From: Jeongeupia naejangsanensis
Lineage (GTDB): Bacteria > Pseudomonadota > Gammaproteobacteria > Burkholderiales > Chitinibacteraceae
Length of the DNA: 64,000 bases
Assembly (NCBI RefSeq): GCF_016865585.1
Contig: NZ_JAESND010000001.1
Span: 992,001 to 1,056,000 of the forward strand
Direction: 5' to 3'
A program made the position numbers and the translations under genes. This document shows, piece after piece, positions 49,597 to 58,607 of this stretch. The notes beneath the pieces were generated by a model. That model made no database searches. It saw only the letters and a program-made list of their open reading frames with translations, and had not been told where the DNA came from. The first letter of the stretch is position 1; each line of letters starts with the position of its first letter.

Positions 49597-50616
49597 TCAG
49601 TGCAGCAGGGCCTGTCCGAAGGCCTGGGCGACACGCTCGACTTCGGCGGGGCCGGTTTGCCAGTGCGTCACGAAGCGCCACAGCCCGTCCTCGGGCGGAT
49701 TGGCCTTGATGCCCTGCGCGAGTAGCTTGGCGACGAGGTCATCCGGGTTCTGATGGATGTCGAGCAGCTCGAAAAACACCATATTGATCTGCAGCTGGTC
49801 GCGATGGACAACTACGCCAGGCAGCTTTTCAAGCAGTTCGGCCAAACGTCGGGCATTTGCGTGGTCGTCACCCAGCCGTGCGCTCATGTCGTTCAGCGCG
49901 ATCAGCCCCGGTGCAGCCAGTACGCCAGCCTGACGCATCCCGCCCCCCATCAGTTTGCGCTTCTTGCGTGCCTTTTCGATGAAACCGGCCGGACCGGCAA
50001 GAATCGAGCCGACCGGCGCCGCCAGCCCTTTGGACAGACAAAACATCACGCTGTCGGCGTACTGCGCCAGCTCGCGCGCTTCGACGCCCAGCGCCACGGC
50101 GGCGTTGAACAGCCGCGCGCCGTCGAGGTGAACCGGAATCCCCGCATGGTTCGCCACCTCGTGGATCTCGCGCATCGTCGCCAGCGGCATCACGCTGCCG
50201 GCGCCGCGGGCGTTCTCGACACAGACAAGACCGGTGCGCGGCAGATGGATGTCGCCGCCGGGGCGGATGCGCGTGCGTACCGCATCACCGTTCAGTACCG
50301 GTACCGGCCGCAGGTTGACGCCGGCGATGATCGCCGCGCCGCCGACCTCGTGCCAGACGATATGGCTGTCTTCGGCGACAATGACTTCGTCCCCGCGCTC
50401 GCAGTGCGTGAACATCGCCAGCTGGTTGCCGAATGTGCCGGTGGGCACGAACAGCGCCGCGGCCTTGCCAAGCCGTTCCGCTGCGGCAGCCTCAAGCGAC
50501 GCGACGGCCGGATCATCGCCGTAAACGTCATCGCCAACGACGGCCTCCGCCATCGCGGCGCGCATCGCCGGCGTCGGCTGAGTCACGGTATCACTGCGTA
50601 CGTCGATCCATTCCAT
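49597..50616 (-). CDS. ltaE: Low-specificity L-threonine aldolase
   Basis: A 339-residue fold-type I PLP enzyme. [20 protein letters not shown] at the N-terminus, [15 protein letters not shown], and the PLP Lys in [14 protein letters not shown] are typical of the beta-eliminating-lyase family. It splits threonine or allo-threonine to glycine and acetaldehyde. GGGGAAGCAGAA precedes ATG 50616. It lies 88 bases upstream of def on the same strand. Confidence 0.95.
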   Translation of the reverse strand: MEWIDVRSDTVTQPTPAMRAAMAEAVVGDDVYGDDPAVASLEAAAAERLGKAAALFVPTGTFGNQLAMFTHCERGDEVIVAEDSHIVWHEVGGAAIIAGVNLRPVPVLNGDAVRTRIRPGGDIHLPRTGLVCVENARGAGSVMPLATMREIHEVANHAGIPVHLDGARLFNAAVALGVEARELAQYADSVMFCLSKGLAAPVGSILAGPAGFIEKARKKRKLMGGGMRQAGVLAAPGLIALNDMSARLGDDHANARRLAELLEKLPGVVVHRDQLQINMVFFELLDIHQNPDDLVAKLLAQGIKANPPEDGLWRFVTHWQTGPAEVERVAQAFGQALLH

Positions 50617-50705
50617 TTCTGCTTCCCCTGTATCTGGAAAAGTGGCGGCCAAAGTACGGCCGGCAAGCGGGTGCAACGCAGCCGGCAGCGCTTGCGCCGC
50701 CGTGC

Positions 50706-52001
50706 TTAAACGCCGGCGAGTTGCCGCGCGGTATAAATCAGCAGGCCGATCAGTCCGCCGACCAGTGTGCCGTTGACGCGAATGAACTGCAGGTCGATGC
50801 CGACATTGAGCTCGAGCCGGTCGACCAGCACCTTGTCGTCCCAGCCCTTGAGCTGGTCGGCGATGAACACGCCGATCTCGCCGCGGTAGCGTGCCAGTGA
50901 TTGTGCGGCAAAGGTGCGCAGCCGCGCATTGAGCCAGTCGACGAAAGCCGTATCGTCGCGCAATCGCAGGCCGAACTGCTTGACCGCCGCACCGACCTTG
51001 GCGCGGATCTGCGAATCGTCGCGCTCGAGATCGCTGCGCAGCCAGCACACGGCATCGCGCCACAGCTGTTCCAGCCCGCTCTGCAGGCCTGCGTCATCAA
51101 GCAGCTTGCGCTGCCATTGCGCCAGTTGCTCGCGCGTTTCCGGATCATGCCCCAGCGCACCGATCCAGTCGCCAAACTGGCGGTCGAACGCCTGCCGCAA
51201 CGGGTGGTCCGGCTCGGCGAGCGAGCGCTCGAGCGCCTGCGAGGTCGCGCCGATCAGCTTGCGCGCCAGATAGCGCCCGCCGGCTTCGTCAAGCGCGACC
51301 CAGCGCAGCACGTTGAACTCGCTGGCGATCACGCCGGCCAGATAGTCATGGGCATTCGGTGTATCCAGCCTTGAGATCGCGGCTTCGACGACGCCGTCGA
51401 ACACTTTCTGATGCTGGCCGGAATGGCGAACGATCTGCAGCAAGGCGGCACCACGGCTACCCAGATCGATCTGGCCCAGCCGCTTGACGGCGAGATCGCG
51501 CAACAGCCGCGACATCTTCGGGTCGTCGAGCATGTCGAGCACGAAGCGGAACAGCTGGGTCCCCTGCTCGGTCAGCTGACGCGCATTGGCCGGCCGGGCC
51601 AGCCACACCGCCAGCCGTCGCGCCGGATTGAAGGCATCGATGCGTTTGGCCAGCACCTCGGGCAGCAGGAAGTGCGTTTCGATGAACTGCCCGAGGCTGT
51701 CGGCGATCCGTACCTTGTTCTGCGGCACGATCGCCGTGTGGGGAATCGGCACCCCCATCGGATGCTTGAACAGCGCGGTGATCGCAAACCAGTCGGCCAG
51801 CGCGCCGACGACGGCCGCCTCGGCAAACGCGGCCAGATAGCCCCAAGCACCACGGCCGTGCCCCACGAACAGCGCGAGCAACGCCAGCGAAGCCATCAGC
51901 AGCAGCAGCCCGGTCGCGCCTGCGCGTGCACGGCGCAAACGCTGGCGCTTCTCGGCCTCGCGGTCGGCATAAAGATCGGGAGTGGAATCGGTCAAGTGCA
52001 T
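50706..52001 (-). CDS. DUF445 family membrane protein (YjiN-like)
   Basis: A 431-residue protein with an N-terminal pair of membrane spans (about 28-75, including EAAVVGALADWFAITALFKH), a long helical cytoplasmic or periplasmic region, and a final hydrophobic segment (GGLIGLLIYTA). The pattern GVPIPHTAIVPQNKVRIADS is diagnostic of DUF445. No function is established. It is divergent from the 3-hydroxybutyrate dehydrogenase gene. Confidence 0.92.
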   Translation of the reverse strand: MHLTDSTPDLYADREAEKRQRLRRARAGATGLLLLMASLALLALFVGHGRGAWGYLAAFAEAAVVGALADWFAITALFKHPMGVPIPHTAIVPQNKVRIADSLGQFIETHFLLPEVLAKRIDAFNPARRLAVWLARPANARQLTEQGTQLFRFVLDMLDDPKMSRLLRDLAVKRLGQIDLGSRGAALLQIVRHSGQHQKVFDGVVEAAISRLDTPNAHDYLAGVIASEFNVLRWVALDEAGGRYLARKLIGATSQALERSLAEPDHPLRQAFDRQFGDWIGALGHDPETREQLAQWQRKLLDDAGLQSGLEQLWRDAVCWLRSDLERDDSQIRAKVGAAVKQFGLRLRDDTAFVDWLNARLRTFAAQSLARYRGEIGVFIADQLKGWDDKVLVDRLELNVGIDLQFIRVNGTLVGGLIGLLIYTARQLAGV

Positions 52002-52157
52002 CACGGCTCGTCAAAATGGCGTCAGCCGTAACGATAACAGCGGCGGCGCCCCGCACCAACGCCAGCTTTGCCTGCGCGAGCCCCTGGCTGCGCCATCCGG
52101 GCGACATGATTCGGTGCTATACCTCATCGATGCACCCTTCATTGATCGAGGATCACC

Positions 52158-52940
52158 ATGCTCAAAGGAAAAGTGGCTCTGGTAACCGGTTCGACCAGCG
52201 GCATCGGTCTCGGCATTGCCCACGCACTGGCGCGCGACGGCGCAACCGTCGTGCTCAACGGCCTCGGTAACCCGGACGAAATCGAAACGATCCGCGCGCA
52301 ACTCGCGGCGGAAACCGGTACCGAGGTCACCTTCGTCGGCGCCGACCTCAGCCGCGCCGATGCCGTGGCCGAGCTGATCGCCAGGGTCGAGGCCGATCAT
52401 GGCCGGCTCGACGTGCTGGTCAACAACGCCGGCGTCCAGCACGTGTCGCCGATCGAGGATTTCCCGCCCGAAAAGTGGGACCTGATCATCGCGCTGAACC
52501 TCACCGCCGCGTTCCACACCATCCGGCTCGCCGTGCCCGGCATGAAAAAACGCGGCTGGGGCCGGATCATCAACGTCGCTTCCGCCCACGCCCTCGTCGC
52601 CTCGCCGTTCAAGTCCGCCTACGTCGCGTCGAAGCACGGCATCCTCGGCCTGACCAAGACCGTCGCGCTCGAACTGGCCGAACACGGCGTGACCGCCAAC
52701 GCCATCTGCCCCGGCTACGTGATGACGCCGCTGGTGCAAAAGCAGATTCCGGATACCGCCAAGGCACGCGGCATCACCGAAGAAGAAGTCGTCCGCGACG
52801 TGCTGCTCGCCTCGCAAGCGACCAAGCGCTTCGTCGAAGTCGACGAACTCGGCGCACTCGCAGCCTTCCTGTGCAGCGACGGCGCCGCATCGATCACCGG
52901 CATCGCACTGCCGGTCGACGGGGGCTGGACCGCACACTGA
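52158..52940 (+). CDS. bdhA: 3-hydroxybutyrate dehydrogenase
   Basis: A 260-residue short-chain dehydrogenase. The NAD loop is VTGSTSGIGLGIA, then NNAGVQH, with Ser and Tyr-x-x-x-Lys in SAYVASKHG. Close match to D-3-hydroxybutyrate dehydrogenases includes QHVSPIEDFPPEKWDLIIAL and NAICPGYVMTPLVQKQI. It interconverts 3-hydroxybutyrate and acetoacetate in polyhydroxybutyrate turnover. GAGGATCACC precedes the ATG. A patatin gene follows 28 bases later. Confidence 0.93.
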   Translation: MLKGKVALVTGSTSGIGLGIAHALARDGATVVLNGLGNPDEIETIRAQLAAETGTEVTFVGADLSRADAVAELIARVEADHGRLDVLVNNAGVQHVSPIEDFPPEKWDLIIALNLTAAFHTIRLAVPGMKKRGWGRIINVASAHALVASPFKSAYVASKHGILGLTKTVALELAEHGVTANAICPGYVMTPLVQKQIPDTAKARGITEEEVVRDVLLASQATKRFVEVDELGALAAFLCSDGAASITGIALPVDGGWTAH

Positions 52941-52968
52941 ACCGTTTTGCCAGGGAGAAAACACAATA

Positions 52969-54069
52969 ATGAACAAACGACGCATTGCCATCGCCTGCCA
53001 GGGCGGCGGCAGCCAGACCGCCTTCACGGCAGGGGCCCTGAAAGCACTGTATGACGGCGGCTTCAGTGATCATTTCAGGCTGACCAGCATCAGCGGCACC
53101 TCCGGCGGCGCACTGTGCGCCACGCTGGTCTGGTACGCCCTGCTCAAGGGCGATACCGACGTCACGCAGCGCCTGATGGATTTCTGGGCCGACAACACGG
53201 CCCAGACGCAGGCCGAGGAGCATTTCAACCGTTACGTGACCGAATCGCTGCGCGCCACCAACAAGGGACAACTGCCGCAGTTCAACTTCAGCCCGTACTC
53301 GCCGCTGATACAGACAATGATGAGCCTGTCGACGTCGACGCTGAGGCCGCACTTCACCGACTTCCACGCTTTGCTGACCAAGCACATCGATTTCGACGAA
53401 CTGGCCGCTACCGGCCCGCGTCCCGACCTGCCAGCCCTGCTGCTGGGCGCAGCCGAGGTGCTGTCCGGTCGGCTGGTCAAGTTCAACTCGCGCGAACAGG
53501 CGATCCGCATCGAGCATCTGCTGTCGTCGTGCGCCGTACCGAACATCTTCCCTGCCGTCGAGTTCGATGGCGGCGCCTACTGGGACGGCCTGTTCTCGGA
53601 CAACCCGCCGGTCGACGAACTGGCCAAGGCCGCCTATGTGGGCCCGGACAACCTGCCCGAGGAAATCTGGGTCATCAAGATCAATCCGACCGGGTGCAAG
53701 CAGGTGCCGCGAGCCCCGGAGCAGATTGCAGACCGGCGCAACGAGATGGTGGGCAACATGTCGCTGTTCCACCAGTTGACCAATATCGGCTTCCTCAACA
53801 ACCTGTTGCAGCGCGGCGCCTTCAGCAGCGACTTCCTCGACCAGTTCCACATCACCCACCCGGTGATGATCCCGCGCTGCTTCGACGACGAACCGGCCCA
53901 GCCCTACCACATCCCGTTCATCGAAATGTCGCAGCCGTTGCAGGATGATCTCGACTACGAAACCAAGATCGACCGCAGTCCGGAAAACCTCGGCCGGCTG
54001 ATCCGCGACGGCGAGGCCCAGGCCAAGCAGTTCCTCGGCGAACGGATTGCGGCACTGAAACCGGGCTGA
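52969..54069 (+). CDS. Patatin-like phospholipase family protein
   Basis: A 366-residue hydrolase. The oxyanion loop QGGGSQTAFTAGAL (11-24), the nucleophile Ser45 in GTSGG (43-47), and the Asp of DGGAYWDG (near 198) form the patatin dyad. It lacks a signal peptide and is therefore cytoplasmic. It probably shares a transcript with bdhA. Lipid hydrolysis is the default role; granule-associated polyester hydrolysis is a context-based alternative. Confidence 0.92.
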   Translation: MNKRRIAIACQGGGSQTAFTAGALKALYDGGFSDHFRLTSISGTSGGALCATLVWYALLKGDTDVTQRLMDFWADNTAQTQAEEHFNRYVTESLRATNKGQLPQFNFSPYSPLIQTMMSLSTSTLRPHFTDFHALLTKHIDFDELAATGPRPDLPALLLGAAEVLSGRLVKFNSREQAIRIEHLLSSCAVPNIFPAVEFDGGAYWDGLFSDNPPVDELAKAAYVGPDNLPEEIWVIKINPTGCKQVPRAPEQIADRRNEMVGNMSLFHQLTNIGFLNNLLQRGAFSSDFLDQFHITHPVMIPRCFDDEPAQPYHIPFIEMSQPLQDDLDYETKIDRSPENLGRLIRDGEAQAKQFLGERIAALKPG

Positions 54070-54169
54070 AATCCGGCGGGGATGGCGGGCGCACAACACC
54101 GTCATCCCCCGTACACGCGCGCCCTGACGGCGCTGCTAGACTCGGGGGCCGTACCCGCCTGGAATGGCC

Positions 54170-55294
54170 ATGCACCTGCTCTGCCCGCTGGACACCGTTC
54201 AGTCCGACATCATCACTCCGGCACTCGATCGCGTGTTCGGCATTCGCCACATGACGATCGCCGCCCAGCCCCACCGGCTCGATGCGGCAGCAGCCGTGGC
54301 CGAAACCGCCGCCGCGGCGCAGATCGGCTGCGATATCGTCGAGCTTTCCAGCGAAGACTCGCCCAGTGTGCTGCGCGGCACGCTGGCGCAGATCATCAAC
54401 GATGCCGGCATGCCGACGCTGATCAACCTGAGCGGCGCCAGTCCCATCCTCGCGGCGCTGGCTCAAGAAGTCGCCTTGCTGCGTCAAGTGCCGAGCTTCG
54501 TCATCCATCCCGAGCGCGATACGCTGGTCTGGCTCAATCACCTGCCCAACGTTGAACCGGCGCAGGGGTACAACATTGCCGACCGGCTGACGCTTGACGG
54601 CTATTTTGGCCTGTTCGGCTGCAACATCATCGAGGTGTCCGTCGACCTGAAACACCGCGATCCGCCGCTGGAAAAACTCGCGCGCCACATGGCCTGGTTC
54701 GCCAGCCGCGATTCGCGCCAGCTCTATTCGCTGATGCAGCACGTGATCCGTGCCGACGAGAACGGCCTGACCGCACCGCTGCCGCGCGAGCTGCAACCGT
54801 ACCTGATGCCGATCGAACAGGCCGGCCTGATCACGCTGCTGCATGGCGGTGAACTGAAACTGCGTGACGCGCAGGCGCTGCGCTTCCTCAACGGCGGCTG
54901 GCTCGAGTACTGGCTGTTTGCCGAGGCAGCCAGCCTGATCGGCCAGTGCCCGATTCACGACCTCGCCTGCGGCGTGCAGATCATCACCCAGGACGGCGTG
55001 AAGAACGAGTACGACCTGGCCCTGCTCTGCAACAACCAGCTCTACCTGGTCGAATGCAAGACCCAGCAGCCCGAAAACCGCCAGACCGGCCTCGGTGTTG
55101 GCAACAACGTGCTGTTCAAGCTCGACAGCGTCTCCCACCTGTCCGAACTCGATGCCCGCGCCATGCTGGTCAGCGTCAGCCGGCCGACCGAGCACGAAGT
55201 CCACCGCGCCGACGAGCAGGATATCGAGATCGTCTGCGGCCATGACCTCGTCAAGCTGCGCGAACGGCTGCGGGACTGGCTCAAGGCAAGCTGA
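54170..55294 (+). CDS. Orphan CARF-PD-(D/E)XK nuclease (DUF1887, Card1/VC1899-like)
   Basis: A 374-residue protein. The N-terminal Rossmann-like domain (about 1-135, MHLLCPLDTVQSDIITPAL) matches CARF of DUF1887 proteins, then a winged-helix-like part (about 180-235), then a restriction-like nuclease. Nuclease motifs are GGWLE (242-246), Glu280/Asp282 and ECK (295-297). CARF nucleases of this kind are triggered by cyclic oligoadenylates from type III CRISPR. At the CARF loop where I expect a TGGTK-like motif the sequence is NLSGASPILAAL (87-98). No CRISPR or cas genes are in the window. ATG 54170 is preferred over 54164 from the GGA spacing. Confidence 0.85.
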   Translation: MHLLCPLDTVQSDIITPALDRVFGIRHMTIAAQPHRLDAAAAVAETAAAAQIGCDIVELSSEDSPSVLRGTLAQIINDAGMPTLINLSGASPILAALAQEVALLRQVPSFVIHPERDTLVWLNHLPNVEPAQGYNIADRLTLDGYFGLFGCNIIEVSVDLKHRDPPLEKLARHMAWFASRDSRQLYSLMQHVIRADENGLTAPLPRELQPYLMPIEQAGLITLLHGGELKLRDAQALRFLNGGWLEYWLFAEAASLIGQCPIHDLACGVQIITQDGVKNEYDLALLCNNQLYLVECKTQQPENRQTGLGVGNNVLFKLDSVSHLSELDARAMLVSVSRPTEHEVHRADEQDIEIVCGHDLVKLRERLRDWLKAS

Positions 55295-55359
55295 AGCCGG
55301 GTGGCGCATAATGGCGGCTTGCCGGTCCGCCGGCAGCCCGTCATCGATTGGACCCAGCC

Positions 55360-55716
55360 ATGAGCAACAACGACATTCACCGCCACAATCCGACCTCGCT
55401 GTGGTCGGATGCCGTGGTCTTCAACCGCATCGCCTGCTTCGTCGAAGTACCGGAAAGCGGCAACACGTTTGCCGAGCAGACCCGTGCACTGCTGGCGCAA
55501 GCCGACCGCACGCTGGCCGCCATCAACTCGGACAAAAGCCGGCTGATGATGGTCACGATCTATCTGCCCGACCTCGCCAATCGCAAGGCGCTGAATGAAA
55601 TCTGGGCCGAATGGCTGCCTGAGGGCAGCGCGCCGTCGCGTGCCTGCGTGAGGGCCGAGCTGGCGTCGCCGGACCTGCAGATCGAAATCGCCTTCACCGC
55701 CGCAACGCGGAGCTAA
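55360..55716 (+). CDS. RidA family protein (YjgF/YER057c/UK114)
   Basis: A 118-residue protein with the RidA fold: LLAQADRTLAAINSDKSRLM, VTIYLPDLANRKALNEIWAE and SRACVRAEL with the ligand-binding Arg, then IEIAFTA in place of the usual VEIEAIA. Members hydrolyse reactive enamines/imines; subgroups without full active sites bind small acids. ATG 55360 (MSNNDIHRHNP) is the natural start. Confidence 0.92.
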   Translation: MSNNDIHRHNPTSLWSDAVVFNRIACFVEVPESGNTFAEQTRALLAQADRTLAAINSDKSRLMMVTIYLPDLANRKALNEIWAEWLPEGSAPSRACVRAELASPDLQIEIAFTAATRS

Positions 55717-55787
55717 GACGCCGAAACAGCTGCTGCCTAGCTTTCACCGCTGGGTAGCAGTATCGGCAGCCGCAGGCTGCTGACGGC

Positions 55788-56309
55788 CTAGCGGGTCCGG
55801 CTGAACAGCATCGCGGCCCGGGCCAGCATGAGCTTGCCGATGAACCATAACGGATACGTGCTGTAACTGCGAACATCGTCCGGAATCGCCGGCCCTTCGG
55901 GCTTGAATCTGGTTTGAATCCGCACCTCTGGCGGCGGGCCGTCGCCGCCCAGTCTGGCCCGATAGACCGAGTACCAGTGACCTTTCTGAAAATCGAGGAA
56001 CATCGCGGTGTTGCAACAGCCGGCGACCACCCTTCTCGTCGGAGACGCGTCGCGAAGCTTGTAGTCACACAGTTGTGCCGCACCCTTTACGCAGCGGAAG
56101 CGGTCCTTCCGGTACAGCACGTATTCGGTACCACCGTACGGATCCAGCACTGGCGAGGCTTGCGGCAATCCCTCGATCTGACGAGCGCCACGCTGGCAAT
56201 CGTCACAGTGGCAAACCGCACTCAGGATCGGCTCGCCCAGTGCTTCAAACTCGACGCTGCCGCATGAACATCGCACGGTGACCGGATGCTTTGACAAGGC
56301 CGGCATCAT
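55788..56309 (-). CDS. GFA/CENP-V-like Cys-rich protein
   Basis: A 173-residue protein that begins with the zinc pattern of the GFA family: VRCSCGSVEFEALGEP and VCHCDDCQRGARQIEG. The later Cys pattern is altered (VVAGCCNTAMFLDF instead of the CxxCG form). The C-terminal hydrophobic segment PLWFIGKLMLARAAMLF may touch the membrane. GFA proteins are named after glutathione-dependent formaldehyde adduct formation, but most have no proven role. Two adjacent ATGs (56309, 56306) follow GGAG. It is read in the same direction as the ATP-grasp cluster and 115 bases after the EamA gene. Confidence 0.8.
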   Translation of the reverse strand: MMPALSKHPVTVRCSCGSVEFEALGEPILSAVCHCDDCQRGARQIEGLPQASPVLDPYGGTEYVLYRKDRFRCVKGAAQLCDYKLRDASPTRRVVAGCCNTAMFLDFQKGHWYSVYRARLGGDGPPPEVRIQTRFKPEGPAIPDDVRSYSTYPLWFIGKLMLARAAMLFSRTR

Positions 56310-56424
56310 CGGTCTCCGTGATTCGTCAGGCATGGGAAAACGGCTCGTCCATCACCGCGAAGCAAGCATCGGCCCGTTTGCACATCGCCCAGCCGGAGCC
56401 GCGCAATGACACTGGTGCAGAACG

Positions 56425-57312
56425 CTATGCGGTGCTGGTTCTGGTGAACAGGCGCTTCACTTTGTCACCATACAAAGCAACCGTCAGACCGGACAGAATC
56501 AACAGACTGGCCGCGATTTTCTCGCTGCCGATCACCTCGCCGAAAATGACCGCACTACCCGCAAAGCCGAACACCGGCACCAGCAGCGATAGTGGCGCAA
56601 CGCTCGAAACCGGGTATTTGCTCAGCAGCGAATTCCACACCCAATAGCCGATCAGTGTCGTCGGATAGGCCTGAAACAGCACCGAGAACACGGCAATCGC
56701 GTTGAGGTTGTCGCCGAAATTGGCATAGACCCTGGCGCCTCCGGCGAGGTAGGCCATGACGAAGAGCGGTAAAGGTGCGAACAGGCACGCCCAGACGAGG
56801 AAGCCGAAAACGTTCTTGGTCCGCGACTTTTTCATCACGATATTGGCGAGACTCCAGCTCACCGCACCGAAAAGGACCATCGCCAAGCCCAATGGCGTCA
56901 CCGAACCGTCAGTCAGGCTCATGATCACGATCAAACCGATCAGCGCCATGGAAAAGCCGGCCAGCTTTTGCCTGCCAATGGGCTCTTTGAGGAAAACATA
57001 ACCCATGAAGATGGTCAGGAAGGCGCTGAACTGCAGTACAAGCGACGAAACCCCGGCCGACGCCCCCAGCCGGACCCCGAGATTGACCATCCCCCAGAGG
57101 CCGACACCGAAAATCAGGCCGTACAAGGCAACGACCTTCATCGGCACGTCCGGCTTGCGAATGAAGAACACCGCCGGAATGGCGCAAAAAAGAAAACGCA
57201 AGCCGGCCAGCACGAACGGATCCAGCGTATTCAAACCCAGCTTGATGATACTGAAATTGACGCCCCACACGCCCGTCACAAGGATGGCGGCTAAAACATC
57301 TCTGAATTTCAT
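56425..57312 (-). CDS. EamA/DMT-superfamily exporter
   Basis: A 295-residue membrane protein with ten predicted spans in two EamA repeats (about 1-135 and 145-290); FVLAGLRFLFCAIPAVFFI and SLLVPVFGFAGSAVIFGEVI are characteristic. The family exports amino acids and other metabolites. AAAGGTGAATGTC precedes ATG 57312. It follows the FAD reductase by 157 bases and shares the A+T-rich codon style of the cluster, so it may export a precursor or product. It could also be an independent gene. Confidence 0.9.
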   Translation of the reverse strand: MKFRDVLAAILVTGVWGVNFSIIKLGLNTLDPFVLAGLRFLFCAIPAVFFIRKPDVPMKVVALYGLIFGVGLWGMVNLGVRLGASAGVSSLVLQFSAFLTIFMGYVFLKEPIGRQKLAGFSMALIGLIVIMSLTDGSVTPLGLAMVLFGAVSWSLANIVMKKSRTKNVFGFLVWACLFAPLPLFVMAYLAGGARVYANFGDNLNAIAVFSVLFQAYPTTLIGYWVWNSLLSKYPVSSVAPLSLLVPVFGFAGSAVIFGEVIGSEKIAASLLILSGLTVALYGDKVKRLFTRTSTA

Positions 57313-57469
57313 GACATTCACCTTTGTCCAATTCATTGCCGCTGCAAACGCACACACCCGGAAAGGCACAATATCCGGATGAATCGCGCATTCCTGTTCG
57401 GCCATCAAACTACTCTTTAAGCAGATGCCAAAACCTGGCATTGCCTATCCGTTCCGGAGCCCGTACGGC

Positions 57470-58597
57470 TCACGCCAGCTCGACGACCAGCGCATTCATC
57501 TGTGCCAAAGCATCCCCGGTGACGGCGAAACCGCACAGCTGGCCGTCACGATAACCACGCGCAATCATGCCATCCGCTGTTTCTTCGGTTTTCCACTCCG
57601 TTGGCTTTTCCTTCAGCATGAAACGCGTTGGCGATTGCTGGATTTTTATTTCGACGGGATAAAAAGTCAGATTGACGGGCGTGGCCTGCCCGGTCATCGT
57701 GGCGGCCAGCGCCCGGGCGCAGACCTGTATCGGTGCAATATATTGATGCAACTGTCCGTCGATTTGCGCGCAATCGCCAATGGCGTAAATATCGTCAACA
57801 TTGGTCTGCAGATATCGGTCCGTGAGAATCCCGGAGTCGGTGGCAATCCCCGCCTGTCCGGCCAGCGCGGTATTCACCGACAGCCCGGCGCAATTGACCA
57901 CCACCGTTGCTGCCTCGCGCTTGCCGGAGGACAAGTCGATGCCAAATACAGCTTCGTCACGTGTCATATTGACGACAAGCTGGCGATCAACAAACCGCAC
58001 GCCAGCTTCAATCATTTTTCCCTTGATGAACTCGCTGAAAACGCGGGGCAGCAAACCATGAAACGGATAATCACCTGACGAGACAAGCGTCGGCTGATAT
58101 CCGGCATTGGCCAGATCACTGGACAACTCGCAGCCCACAAGACCCGCACCAATGATCAAGGGCTGGCAATCCTGACTTTTCAGCTTTTCATACAGGAGTC
58201 GGTAACTTTGCAGTGAATTCACGTTATCCAAAGCACCATCCGCATCGACGCTGGACGTGATCGCTCTCGGCGACGCGCCAAATGCCAGAACAAGTTTGCC
58301 GTAGCTGAAATCACCCCTGCTGGTGTGTACCGTTTTTGTTTCAGGCGAAATGCTTGTCACGACGGTGTCGTTCACCAATGTGACATCGAGTTTGTCCGCC
58401 CATGCCCCGCTGTCTTCGGTAATGTGGTCGTCGGGGTGAAGGGCATCCGAGAACCCCGTGGACAATTTGGGCTTATAGTATTGATGCCCGTCGCAGCGGC
58501 TGATCACGCGAATTTCACCGTCATACTTGCGTTTGCGCAGGAATGTAACCAGCTTGTAGCAGGCAAGGCCCGCACCGATAATTGTGATATTCATCAT
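57470..58597 (-). CDS. FAD/NAD(P)-dependent oxidoreductase (rubredoxin-reductase-like)
   Basis: A 375-residue flavoprotein. FAD dinucleotide fold ITIIGAGLACYKLVTFLRKR, NAD fold PLIIGAGLVGCELSSDLANA, and the late FAD block DIYAIGDCAQI give the order of the rubredoxin/ferredoxin reductase group. There is no redox CxxC, so electrons must leave to a partner or directly to a substrate. No rubredoxin or ferredoxin gene is seen beside it. It starts 10 bases after the MFS gene stop, so it belongs to the ATP-grasp operon and probably tailors the product. Confidence 0.9.
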   Translation of the reverse strand: MMNITIIGAGLACYKLVTFLRKRKYDGEIRVISRCDGHQYYKPKLSTGFSDALHPDDHITEDSGAWADKLDVTLVNDTVVTSISPETKTVHTSRGDFSYGKLVLAFGASPRAITSSVDADGALDNVNSLQSYRLLYEKLKSQDCQPLIIGAGLVGCELSSDLANAGYQPTLVSSGDYPFHGLLPRVFSEFIKGKMIEAGVRFVDRQLVVNMTRDEAVFGIDLSSGKREAATVVVNCAGLSVNTALAGQAGIATDSGILTDRYLQTNVDDIYAIGDCAQIDGQLHQYIAPIQVCARALAATMTGQATPVNLTFYPVEIKIQQSPTRFMLKEKPTEWKTEETADGMIARGYRDGQLCGFAVTGDALAQMNALVVELA

Positions 58598-58607
58598 CAG
58601 ATCGTGC

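Noticed and set aside
54100-55800. CRISPR array or cas genes near the CARF nuclease
   Set aside because: Both flanks were read; only patatin, RidA and a GFA-like gene are present, and no spaced repeats are visible.
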